Source of the DNA: Cochliopodium minus
Lineage: Eukaryota > Discosea > Himatismenida > Cochliopodiidae
DNA: 24,387 nt
Assembly: GCA_024220525.1 (NCBI GenBank)
Contig: JAMYWO010000041.1
Coordinates: 2,192-26,578 of the forward strand
Direction: 5' to 3'
Shown here: positions 9,784-19,586 of the stretch, piece by piece
How the letters are laid out: each line of letters opens with the position of its first letter
How positions within the stretch are numbered: the first letter of the stretch is position 1
The notes under the pieces: model-generated
What the model saw: the letters and a program-made list of their open reading frames with translations, nothing else
The model's database searches: none
Told to the model about the DNA's origin: nothing
Translations under genes and position numbers: made by a program

Positions 9784-12089
9784 TTATTTTTTTAATTTTA
9801 CCTCATTTTCAGCAGAGAGCATGACCAGGAGTCCTCGGGTGACACAACCACCAACACCAGTGGGGCCATCGATCTCCCTCAAGAAAGCTTGTGCCTCATG
9901 TGATTTCTTCTTGAGTTTATCGAGCTCTTGACATACCACACTCGTCATATAAAAAATTGCTAAAAAAATAAAATAAAAAATAAAAATTTTAAAAAATAAA
10001 AATTAAATAAAAAATGACAATAACATTTTAAAAATATCTATTTGAAAATGAAAAAATAATTTTTAAAATAAAAATAATTCTAAAAAATAAAAATATCTAT
10101 TTGAAATATAAATAATGAAGAAAATAAAAAAAATATTTTTTAAAATTAAAATAAAGTAAAAAATTATAATTAATTCTGCTATATAAAAATATAATTACCT
10201 TCTTCTGAGGTCACTTCGTTTTTCACGAGGTTTTTGAAAGTGAAAAGGTTTGAAGAATCTTTCATCATTTCTAGGACAGTGTTGGTGTCCAAAAAAATTT
10301 TCAACTTTCAAAAAATAATAAAAATTTTTAATTTTAAACAAATTTTTTAAAATATTAATTTGGTTTTATTTTGATTTTTTGATTTTCTGATTTTTTTATT
10401 TTTTTATTTTTTTATTTTTTTATTTTTTATTTTTTTATTTTTTACTTTTGATTGTGTTTGTAAAATTGGAGAATCTACTGTGAGTGCCACGTATTGTGCC
10501 TCAGGTTTGAAGAAGTAAAGGTGCATAGGGAACACGTTTTTCTACATTTGAAAAATTCATTAAAATTTTTTATTTTCTTTATTTTAATTTTTATTTAATT
10601 TCAATTTTTCAATTAAATTTTTTGTAAAATTTTATTCTTTAAATGTATTTAATTTTAAATTTATTTTAATTTTACATTTTTTTTAATCATACATTTTTTT
10701 AATAATAAAATTTAAATTATATTTAAAAAAATATATTTTTTAATTTTGGTTTTAATTTTAATTTTGTTTTTTACAGGATCACATTTTTTGCAATGAGAAG
10801 CACCACACATACCTCTGTCCTCAGCTTCACAATGAAGCACGTTCTTCTCTGTCAAGAACTGAAGGGCAGATCTCACATTGATGTTGCTGTTCCACTCAAG
10901 ACGGATCCACAGAGGAACTTTGTTGTTCTTTAAAGTGTATGGGTACAACTTCTCTTCAATGTATGGAATTATAGATTTGAATATTGAAGTCACTCCTATT
11001 TAAAATAAAATTTGATAAAAAAAATTTCTTTAAATCAACAAAAAAAAATTTAATAAAAAAAATGAATAATAAAAATTATATTAATTCACTTTGATCAAAA
11101 AAAATAAAATAGAAAATAATAAATTAAAAAATAATAAATTGTTCGATCACATTAAAAATATAATTTGGAATAAAAAAATGACTTAAAATTGAAAATTAAA
11201 ATAATATAAATTCATTTTTCTGATCAAATAAAAATAAAAATTTGGAATAAAATAAAATAAAAGTAAAATATATTTAAAATTACCTTTAGTAGTGATTTTG
11301 TTGTGGGAAAGATGCAATTCGGTGAGGACGTATTTTTGTTTGGTCTTTTTGAAAAGCTCCGCAATCTTCTTGGCTCCATTCTCCCCTATTCTGTTCTTCC
11401 AGAGCTTGAGAATGGAACATGTGGCTCCGTACTTCTCATAAAGTTCGATCAATGTGTCACAAACACGAGAAATACTATTAAAAATAAAAATTAAATAAAA
11501 AAATATATTTCAATTAAATTTAAACAAAAACAAATCTAATTAAACAATAATAGTTTTGAATAATATCCAAAAATAATGATTTAGAAAAAGAAGAATAATA
11601 TTAATAATAATAACAAAAGAATAAAAAACAATTTCTAAAGAACTTGTTTAAAAAGGAAATAAAAAATAAAAAATAAAATAAAATAAAAAATCAAAACAAC
11701 AAAAATTGATAAAAACTTTTCGAATAAAACTTAATTAAATGAAATGTATCAGTTCAAAAATAATTAAAATAAAAAACAGAGATTTAAAATTTTAAAAATA
11801 AAATTTTTTACCCTTCACACCCTACCAAGTTCTCTTGCAATTCGATTTGGATCTCGAAGGTACAGCAAGTGTGCTTTTCTTTTTTCTTCGCTGCGCTGTT
11901 GAGCCAGTCCAACATACTGGATATGTTGCTGTCTGTAATCTTCCTGAAAGAAGAGAAGATCGCAATCAAATTCTTTGAGCCTAAAAAATTCAAAATTTTA
12001 AAAAATAAAAATATTAAAATATTAATAAAATTTAATTTAAATAATGTTACTGAAAACTGTAGATACTCTTGATCCCTATTTGTTTTCAT
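9784..12089 (-). CDS. Leucine-rich-repeat protein with C-terminal PIN-like nuclease domain, 7 exons
   Basis: Minus exons: 12051-12089, 11812-11972, 11284-11474, 10775-10995, 10446-10541, 10199-10304 and 9784-9959, giving about 329 aa; all phases fit. The N-terminal third carries a ribonuclease-inhibitor-type LRR segment (LKLWKNRIGENGAKKIAELF, then LTELHLSHNKI). A CGASHCKKC cluster (Cys194, His198, Cys199, Cys202) may bind metal. From residue 237, KIFLDTNTVLEMM gives the D-T-N motif of PIN nucleases (Asp242), and VVCQELDKLKKK gives the second acidic position (Glu283). PIN domains cleave single-stranded RNA. The usual later Asp motif is not seen: the frame ends soon after GLLVMLSAENE, so the domain looks short or the gene continues through an unrecognised splice (GAG|GTAAAA at 9802). 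The PIN call is by motif only. Confidence 0.75.
10376..10444. repeat. (ATTTTTT)n microsatellite in an LRR-PIN intron
   Basis: Tandem ATTTTTT units on plus within the intron 10305-10445 of the minus-strand gene, close to its donor site. Confidence 0.85.
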
Positions 12090-12275
12090 ATTAATTTTAA
12101 ATTTACAACAAAAATTTTTATTTTGAAAAATAAAAGTTTTACAAACTTGATTTTCTCAAATTTCCCATCTTTACAAGATGCTTCACATTTTTCACAAAGA
12201 AAACGATTTCTTTTCCAAAAAAAATTTAAAATTTAAAATAAAGAAATAATAAAGAAAATTATTAAAAATTTTTTT

Positions 12276-12668
12276 TTATTTTTTGGCGCATTTTTCATAC
12301 CTTGGATATTCGTGTTGAAATTTTTTTTGCTGTTTATTATTGTTGGGTGATGAGAACAATCTATTCATGCCTGGCGAATTATTGTTGGTTTTATTTTTGA
12401 TTATCGTTATTTTCTTCTTCTGATCGCTATTTGATTGGATGGATATCTTGTTGATGTTATGACCAATTTGGTTATTACTGATGGGAGATGCATCCGATTT
12501 ATTTTTGAGTTTCTGTTTCTTCACTTTTTCCTTTTTTGGTGTCATGCTTTTGGTGGTTGGTGATGAAGTATGTGGGTTGGTGACATGAAGCATATCACAT
12601 TCATCTTTCTTCCTACAGTATCCATTCTGGAAGTATTTGCAGATTTTCTTCTCTTTATTGTTGATCAT
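12276..12668 (-). CDS. Small CCCH-type zinc-finger protein
   Basis: Single uninterrupted exon of 130 aa, starting at an ATG preceded by a long A-run in the message. Near the N-terminus, CKYFQNGYCRKKDECDMLH forms a C-x7-C-x5-C-x3-H finger (Cys10 to His28), the type that binds AU-rich or other single-stranded RNA. The remainder is low-complexity, rich in Lys, Asn, Ser and Gln, and probably disordered. With only one finger it would bind RNA weakly alone. Target unknown. It could be the start of a larger gene, but I see no downstream exon between 12275 and the LRR-PIN start at 12089. Confidence 0.8.
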   Translation of the reverse strand: MINNKEKKICKYFQNGYCRKKDECDMLHVTNPHTSSPTTKSMTPKKEKVKKQKLKNKSDASPISNNQIGHNINKISIQSNSDQKKKITIIKNKTNNNSPGMNRLFSSPNNNKQQKKFQHEYPRYEKCAKK

Positions 12669-12915
12669 TTTTTTTTTTTTTTTTTTGAAAATTTGATGAA
12701 ATTTAATTGAAGTAAAGAGATCTATAGAAAGAATGTATTAAAATAGAACATTCTGTTTATATTATTTCCTTCAAAATTTTTTTATTTCACCCACAAAAAA
12801 TATTTTCAATGGTGAATCTTTTTATGATTCTTTGATTATAAGATGGATAGATGCTATTTGAGATTAAGAATTTGAGTTTCGATTTTAGTTTAATATGCCT
12901 GTTTTCAAATCTAAT

Positions 12916-13152
12916 TTATTTCAACATATTCAATAAATGATCGAAAAATTTCTCTAGATCTTGGTCAAAGTAAAAATCTCCACATTCCTTTTGATTGGAA
13001 TTATTAATGAATCTTCCAGAATGTTCTTTACATGTTTCGTGTTTCGGTAAATAATTAAGGATAACTTTGATACCTTTATTCTCGAGATATTTTATTATTT
13101 CATCTGGCAAAGTCATACATGATTCACATCCCCTGAAAGTAATTGATTCCAT
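12916..13152 (-). CDS. Small CxxC protein, tandem copy 1 (possible SelW/Rdx-like redox fold)
   Basis: Single exon, 78 aa, starting MESITFRGCESCMTLPDEII. A short strand is followed by C-x2-C (Cys9, Cys12), a helix, a second strand (IKVILNYLP), a G-x-F turn (GRFIN) and a C-terminal helix (DLEKFFDHLLNML). This order (strand, CxxC, helix, strand, G-F-x, helix, about 80 aa) resembles the SelW/Rdx thioredoxin-like family, but similarity to known members is not obvious by eye. It also has an extra CKEH. The CxxC is conserved in the neighbouring paralogue while much of the C-terminal half differs, pointing to function in the CxxC half. Function otherwise unknown. Confidence 0.75.
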   Translation of the reverse strand: MESITFRGCESCMTLPDEIIKYLENKGIKVILNYLPKHETCKEHSGRFINNSNQKECGDFYFDQDLEKFFDHLLNMLK

Positions 13153-13310
13153 TTCGTTTATAAATTCAATTTTTTTTTTAATTTAAGAATATAAAAATAA
13201 ATATTTGTAGGAAGATCAAGAAAAAGAGATGAATAGATGAAAATTGAGATCATGAATATCAAAAACTGTTTAAATATCCATTTAATTTTAATAAACTTTA
13301 TTCTAACTGA

Positions 13311-13553
13311 TTAAATCAAACGTTTTGATAATTCGGTGTAAAATTTCTCAAGATCTTTGTAAAATGACAAATCCCTACTTTGTTTTTTATTTGAATCATT
13401 GACAAAAATTCCTGCATGTTCTTCGCATTCTTCTCCTTTATGTGGAGGCAAATAATCAAGAGTAACTTTGATACCTTTATTCTCGAGATAGATTTTGATC
13501 TCATCTGGCAAAGTCATGCAAGATATACATCCCCTAAAAGTGATTGATTCCAT
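13311..13553 (-). CDS. Small CxxC protein, tandem copy 2 (possible SelW/Rdx-like redox fold)
   Basis: Single exon, 80 aa, with the same start (MESITFRGC, then ISCMTLPDEI) as the copy at 12916-13152 and the same layout. Differences include PPHKGEECEEH in place of PKHETCKEH and IFVNDSNKK in place of RFINNSNQK. The two genes are head-to-tail with about 160 bp between them, each with its own ATG in an A-rich context, so they are probably separate transcription units arising by tandem duplication. A small thiol-redox role is inferred from the conserved CxxC only. Confidence 0.75.
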   Translation of the reverse strand: MESITFRGCISCMTLPDEIKIYLENKGIKVTLDYLPPHKGEECEEHAGIFVNDSNKKQSRDLSFYKDLEKFYTELSKRLI

Positions 13554-14384
13554 TAAATAAAAAAATAAAATTCAATTTTTTTTTATTCTTCTTTAAAAAT
13601 CAGCACGGAATTATTTTGACATTGAAATAAAGAATCCAAACTTTGTTATAGAAAAAATTTAAGGCTTTTGGTTATTTTGATTTATGAATTTTTATAAATG
13701 TTTTCAATTTAATTTTAACCTAGTTTTTGCCTAAAGAAAATTAAACCTCATTTGAGCTTTGCTCCATATTAAAGAATCATTGATAACATCTTTTTTTTAA
13801 TATATATTTTCACATTAACTTTGATTTCACTCTCGGAATTTCCATTATTTTAAAATGGAGGAGTAATAATTTTAAATTGACCTTAATTTTTTTCATTCAA
13901 GAAAACTTACCGTTTTATTTCACTCCATTCTCAAACCAACATCAAACAATTATATAAACATCAAAAAAGATAACATTTTGTTTTTCAGTCAAGTTTTATT
14001 AAAGTACTTGTAATAAAATCAAGGGAAATTATTCAACGAATATGTTTATTATATTTTTTAATTCGTTGATTTTTATTTGTCCTATGAGCCAAATTTCTTT
14101 CATAATATCGTGTTTTTTTTGTCAAATTGAAAGTGAGATGTGAAAAAGAGAATGTTGAGGAATATTAACCAAATAAAAAAAAATTTGAAAATAAACTGAA
14201 AAAAACAGTTAATTTCTATTCGAAATATGAACCATAATTGTAACAAGAATTAAATTGAGTAAAAAAATAAAAAGAAGAAATTTGAGAATAAAAAAAAAAT
14301 AAAAAAAAATTAAAGAAGATAAAAATCTTTAAAAAATACTTTTTAAAATTGTCCGAACTATCAAAAAAAAAAAAAAAGTAAAAG
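13554..14384. promoter_or_regulatory. Divergent intergenic region between CxxC copy 2 and the kinase gene
   Basis: About 830 bp with no coding exon, tRNA or repeat that I recognise. It must contain divergent promoters for the minus-strand CxxC gene and the plus-strand kinase. The kinase ATG is preceded by a run of about 15 A and GTAAAAG. Base composition is slightly less extreme than in introns. Confidence 0.45.
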
Positions 14385-15620
14385 ATGACATTGTATAAAA
14401 AGATTGAGAATTATCAAATTGGATTCGAATTGGCAAAAGGAACATACTTTGCAAGGTAAGGAATAAAAGTTCAATAAACAAAATAATATGTTCACAACTT
14501 GTTGAATTGTCTTTTAAAAAACCTTATCAAATAATCAATTTTAATTGATATTCTGTGAAATTAATAATTTATTTATATCTCCACTGTATATAGGAAGCAA
14601 GATAACAATTATTGTGTCAAATTGTTGCGTATAGAAGATGATAAGACCAAAGAGAAATCAAAGATGGAATTGCTGGCAATGAGAAAGCTCAATGGACACG
14701 ACAACATCATCGGATTGGTTGATACATTCCAATTCAAAGATGATAAAGAGCTATTCTATGGATTTGCAAGTGATTTGATGCCTATGAATCTAAAGCAGTA
14801 TCTAGATATGAAAAAAGAAAATATCAAATCTGTTTATCTCAGAGAGATTTGTTATCAGATAGCAAATGGTCTCAACTTTATCCATGAGAAATTCATTGTG
14901 CATAATGATCTCAAACTTGAAAATGTTATGATCAATCCAACAACCATGAATGTACGTATCATTGATTTCGGATTGTGTAACATCTGTTCCAATCAAGAAG
15001 GTAAAAAAATCAATCTCGCTTTCTTATCACAACAATTTAATTTTATTAGAATTTTCTTGTTAATTTTCCAAGATTTAATTTAAATTTTTTTAAGAAATGT
15101 CATTGATAACTAGAATACGTGGAACGTAATAAAAACCTTTCTTCTTTTTCCATTTTATTTTATAAAATTTTGTGACTAAATTCATCCCAAAATTCTTTTA
15201 TCAAAAACTCATTTATCAAAAAATAAAATATAATAATATTAATTTTAAATACTTAAATTCACCTTTTAATAAAAAATTAATAAATTTTAAAATTTTAGAC
15301 CTCTTTATTTCTCTCCTGAGAAAGCATCTAATCTTACACCTATGAACGGATCTCAATCTGATATCTGGTCTTTTGGTGTATTAATCTACAGATTGGCATT
15401 TGGACGCTTCCCATACAGAAAGAGTACCATAGAAACACTCCTAAGATCAATCATAGAAGATTCTTTTGAATTCTCAACTCAGACAAACTCTAACGAACAA
15501 TTCAGATTGATGATCTCCTCCATTCTAATGAAAGATCCCAACTCAAGATTGGACATGAAGCAGATCTTGTCCCACAAATACTTTTCTAAGTATCAAGAAG
15601 AAAAAAAAAAATTAACTTAA
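14385..15620 (+). CDS. Serine/threonine protein kinase, single domain, HND instead of HRD
   Basis: Exons 14385-14455, 14594-15000, 15095-15125 and 15299-15620 give about 276 aa, essentially a bare kinase domain. The glycine loop is degenerate (FELAKGTYFARK). Lys33 in YCVKLL is the ATP-binding lysine and Glu49 the probable helix-C glutamate. The catalytic loop reads VHNDLKLENVM (His127, Asn128, Asp129), so the catalytic Asp and the Asn of the loop are kept but Arg of HRD is Asn. DFG is intact (Asp148). The activation segment ends RGTPLYFSPE, followed by SDIWSFGVLIYRL. The domain pattern resembles the CAMK/Ser-Thr group. It is predicted active but not activation-loop-regulated in the usual RD manner. 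Substrate unknown. Confidence 0.9.
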
Positions 15621-16140
15621 ATGTACATAACACTTTTTGTCAAATATAAAAAAAAAAAAATTGTTTTTTTAATGTTTAAAAAAAAAAAAAATTTGTAATT
15701 AAAACCACTTTTTGTCAATAAACAAAAACTTTGTCACATTTATTTGTCCATTAGCTTATTTTTAAATTGTTTAATTATTTATTAATTAATTATATAAAAA
15801 AGATTATCAAATTTCCAATTAGAGAAGAGAATAAGTAGGGCAAGCAATAGTAGCGACTGCAAAACGGATGAAATTTCCTTCTAAAAAGCGTCTGCTGTCA
15901 ACACCCAAAGCACCTTTATAAAATAAAAAAATAAAAATAAATGATAAAAAAAAAAAAGGTAAAATAAAAAAAATAAAAGAAATACCTGTTTCTCTGAAAA
16001 CTTGTTGAGCAGAAACACCAGGCTTTGCTTTTAAGCAAATATAGAGAGTACATGGACTTTCGATGTCAGAAGGAGTGATGTGGGATTGATCTTCTTCGAA
16101 AAGATGTGAGAACTTTGGAGATGTGAGATGTTTAAGCAAT

Positions 16141-16420
16141 CTTTTTTTTTTGAAAAAAATTAAATAAAAAAAATAAAAAAATAAAAAATAAAAAAATAAA
16201 AAAAATGAAAAAATAAAAAATAAAAAAATAAAAAATAAAAAATATAAAATAAAAAATAAACAATAAAAAATAAAAAATGAATAATGAAAAATGAAAAATG
16301 AAAAATGAAAAATAAAAAATAAAATGAAAGATGAAAATTGAAAAATGAAAATATTTCAAAAAATAATAAAAATAATAATAAAAAATAAAATGGATAAAAT
16401 AATAAAATAAAAATTAAAAA
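16141..16420. repeat. A-rich (AAAAAT/AAAATGA) microsatellite intron
   Basis: The intron between the TPR exons at 16428-16749 and 15986-16140 is almost wholly AAAAAT-type units with AAAATGA variants around 16283-16350. The poly-Phe/Ile minus-strand reading frame across it is an artefact. Confidence 0.8.
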
Positions 16421-16897
16421 GTTTTACCTATGCATCAAAAGCTTATGGATCAAATTTCTGCAACGATCCAAGGTGTTCTGAGCAGAACCCAAAAATTGAT
16501 TGGAACCAACCATCAAGTAAGAAAGAGAAAGGATCTGGAAAGAGAGGGAGGGGATGGTAGATTGAGAGAACAACTTGTTGAAGAGGGGGAACATGTTGGA
16601 GATGAGGAGGTAGACGTTCTCGGAGTGTTTGGAGGGGTCGGTGATTTGGTATTCGCAGAAGTGCAGCCAGAGGTCTGTGTTTTCTGGGTTTAGGTGGAGA
16701 GACTTTTGGAGGAAACTTCCTGCTTGTTTGTTGCTTGTTGTGTTTCCTTCTACAAAAAAAAAATAAAAAAAAAATAAAAATAAAATAAAAAAAATTAAAT
16801 GAAGCTTTGATTAAAAATAATGAAAGTAATCTAGTAAGAAATATTGAGTCTTAAAATAAAAAACAATCAATATTTAAAATAAATACAAATTTTCCAA

Positions 16898-17079
16898 AAA
16901 AAAAAATAAATAAAAAATAAATAAAAAATAAAAAATAAAAAATAAAAAATAAAAAATAAAAAATAAATAAAAAATAAAAACTACAAAAAATAAAGTAATT
17001 AAAATAAATCAAATAAATCTAAAAATTAATAATAATTCATAAAATAAATAAAAAATAAAAAATAAAAAAATAAATAAAT

Positions 17080-17112
<33 letters not shown>

Positions 17113-17118
17113 AAAAAT
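16898..17118. repeat. AAAAAT/AAATAAAAAT microsatellite in a TPR intron
   Basis: Long tracts of AAAAATA units occupy most of the intron 16750-17125, with one more complex interruption around 16980-17040. Confidence 0.8.
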
Positions 17119-17494
17119 GATTTACCATTACTCAACATTGACAAATAACTAGAAAAGAGGTTGAAAAGAAGAGAAGGGGTAGAGTTTTCAAGGATATAAA
17201 TTTTATCAAGAGATTTGGTGGTGATTTTAAAGTCTTTCGTCAACAAACTTAGAGTGGCGGCACAGTACCAGCCCTCCTTGTTCTCTGGGAACTTCTGGAT
17301 GGCCAAAATGGCGTGTTTTTTTGAAGATTGAATTTCTCCAAGTTTGTAACAACATTTCGAAAGATTAATGAGAATGTTTACTAAAAATAAAAATTGAATA
17401 ATAAAAACAATATATCGAATAATATAATAATAAAAAATAAAATGAATAAAAATAAATTAAAAATTAATAAAAATAAAAATAATAATAAAAATTA

Positions 17495-17640
17495 ATAAAT
17501 AAAATAAATAAAATAAATAAAATAAATAAAATAAATAAAATAAATAAAATAAATAAAATAAATAAAATAAATAAAATAAATAAAATAAATAAAATAAATA
17601 AAAATAAAAATAAAAATAAAAATAAAAATAAAAATAAAAT
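17495..17640. repeat. (AAATAAAAT)n then (AAAAAT)n microsatellite between two 5'-truncated genes
   Basis: About 11-12 copies of a 9-bp AAATAAAAT unit (about 17495-17600) pass into about six AAAAAT units (17600-17640). It lies between the incomplete TPR gene (minus) and the incomplete Sel1 gene (plus). Such arrays are common points of assembly collapse or of real recombination. Confidence 0.9.
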
Positions 17641-17683
17641 ATATTAAAAATTAAAAAAAAATTATTAAAATCATGATTTTCAG

Positions 17684-19296
17684 ATGTGATACCAAGAAAC
17701 GTGCAGAAGACGATATCTCTCTACAAAGAGTTTTTGGACGATGAATTCCATCCTATACTGGAACAAGATGGACTTGTTGAGGCTTTGAGAGCTCTTGCCA
17801 AAATCTACCAAAACGGAGAAGAGGGTAAAAAAGAAAATTTTTAAATTTATTTTCAATTAATTCGTTTTATTTTTATTAATTTTGTTTTTATTTTTTATTT
17901 ATTTTTTTTTTTTCAATTTTATTTATTTTTTTCAATTTTTTTTTTTATTATAATTTAATTTATTTCAAAATAAAAAAGGAGTTGAAATAAACATTGATTT
18001 GGCTATGAAATACTACGAAAGAGCAATTAATTTGGGAGATATTGAAGCAAAATTCGAAAGTAATAATTTATTTCTATTTTATTATTTTTTATTTCATTTA
18101 TTATTTTTTATTTAATTTTTTATTTATTTTATATTTATTATTTTATTATTTTATTTATTTTTTGAATTATTTTTTATTTTTATTTTTTTTTAATATTTTT
18201 GTGATTAAGTGGCAAAAATATTTCATGAAAATCCAATAAAAAAGAATCTCAAGGAAGCCATTTCCATTTACAAAGAGCTCAGCAGAACACACAACCACCA
18301 TCAAGTAAAACTATTTTTAAAAATTAATTTTTTAAAAAATATTTTTCATTTTGAGTTTATAATTTATTTCTATTTTGAATTTTTGAATTTTATTATTTGT
18401 TAAAAATAATATTTTTATTTTATTTTTTAAAAAATTATTTTATTTTGAATTTTTAAATTTATTTTTATTTCGAATTTTAATTTATTTTTTTGTTTCATAA
18501 TTTTTTCAAATTTTAATTTTATTTTATTTTAAATGATTAATTTTTTGATTTTTATTGGAAATTTTTTATTAATTTTTTGGTTATTTTTTTTTTTTAAAAT
18601 CTTTTTTTAAATATTTTTTTTTGTTATTCAGGCTTTATTTTAAAAAAAAAATTTTTTTTTTTTAGTCAAGTTATAAAGTGGCAAGAATTTTCCAACAAGG
18701 AGAGGAAGGAATAGAAGTAAATTTGGAACAATGTGTTAAACTGTACGAAAAAATCATTTCTGCCAAGGATTCTGATACCAAACTTCGTGGTAAAGCGATG
18801 TATTATCTCTCCTTGATTTATTCAACTGAAGGTCATTTACAAAATAACAAAAAGGTTCAAATTTTATATTTTATTTTTATTTAAATTTAAATTTTTTTAA
18901 ATTTTTCTAGGTCACAGAGCTGTTAGAAAATGCTGTTAATTTGGAAGACAGTGATGCTATGTAAAATTATTAAAAATAAAAAAAAAAAAAAAAAAAATAA
19001 TAAAATCAAAAAATATAAAATTAAAAAATTTTTTTGTTAGGTACAAATTGTCAAGTTTTTATGAGAGTGGAGCAAATGAAGATACAAACAAAAGAATTTC
19101 TTTGTTGGAAAAAGCAACGCAGTACAATAACGTAAAGGCAATGCATGAGCTAGCCAAAATATATCGGTATGGCATTGAGGGTGAAGTTGAAAAAAACATC
19201 ACTTCCTCTCTTAATTTATACGAAAAATTGGTAAAGTTGGGAAATGAAGAGGCTAAAGGGTTATTGGAAGAAATAAAAAAAGAAAATATACTTTAA
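17684..19296 (+). pseudogene. Sel1-like-repeat protein, 5' exons missing
   Basis: Exons 17684-17824, 17979-18059, 18210-18304, 18666-18854, 18911-18960 and 19041-19296 (stop) give about 270 aa. Sel1 repeats recur: ALAKIYQNGEEG, KYYERAINLGDIEAKF, KVARIFQQGEEG, ENAVNLEDSDAMYKLSSFYESG and HELAKIYRYGIEG, the A-x-x-x-x-x-x-Y-x-x-G and A-x-x-x-G-x-x-x-A signature. Sel1 proteins are solenoid adaptors, for example in ERAD or signalling complexes. The first exon opens with an acceptor (TTTTCAG) and two bases of a split codon; no ATG precedes it before the microsatellite ending at 17640. Coding is otherwise intact, so a misassembly or a missing 5' exon is as likely as true loss. Confidence 0.8.
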
Positions 19297-19586
19297 ATAC
19301 AATAAAAATTTTGTCCGACAAAAACTAATTTTATTTTTCTTGTTCTCCTTTCAACAATTGATTTCTTTTTTGAAGAATCATCACCTTTTTTCAGGTTTTT
19401 CATTTTTCAAATTGTTGAATGAAATATATTTACAAAAAAGAAAAGTAAAAGGACAAAAAAGAAAAAGAATCCTTTTTAATTTTGAAAAAGTATCAGATAG
19501 TTTTTGAAAAGAATATTTAATTTTTACAAAGGATAAGAACAATTTTTTTTTTATTTTAATTAAGTTTAATTAATTTTTTTTTTTTT
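19297..19586. other. Spacer between convergent Sel1 and MSH5-fragment 3' ends
   Basis: About 290 bp, A/T-rich, with poly-T and poly-A stretches consistent with two opposed polyadenylation regions. No exon-like sequence seen. Confidence 0.5.

Larger units (their letters stand above)
15819..17380 (-). pseudogene. TPR-type helical repeat protein, 3' part only (5' exons missing)
   Basis: Minus exons 17126-17380, 16428-16749, 15986-16140 and 15819-15913 join with GT-AG borders and consistent phases to about 275 aa ending at a TAA. Helical pairs such as KKHAILAIQKFPENKEGW and GSFLQKSLHLNPENTDLWLH have the TPR-like A-x-x-x-P-x-N-x-x-x-W pattern. The layout faintly recalls the C-terminus of SKI3/TTC37, the exosome cofactor scaffold, but this is a guess. 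The first exon begins with an acceptor (TTTTTAG) and a split codon, so upstream exons must have existed. Instead, the next 300 bp are microsatellite and then an oppositely oriented gene. Either the 5' part is lost or the assembly is misjoined. Exon 16428-16749 is markedly GC-richer than its neighbours. Confidence 0.65.

Noticed and set aside
13316-13504. Second minus-strand ORF inside CxxC copy 2
   Set aside because: Out-of-frame shadow; the CxxC frame is conserved with the tandem paralogue.
16132-16359. Minus-strand ORF rich in Phe, Ile and Tyr, looking like a membrane protein
   Set aside because: It translates an A-rich microsatellite intron; composition is fully explained by AAAAAT repeats.
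18042-18239. Plus-strand hydrophobic ORF (poly-Tyr/Phe/Leu)
   Set aside because: It is T-rich intron sequence between Sel1 exons at 17979-18059 and 18210-18304.
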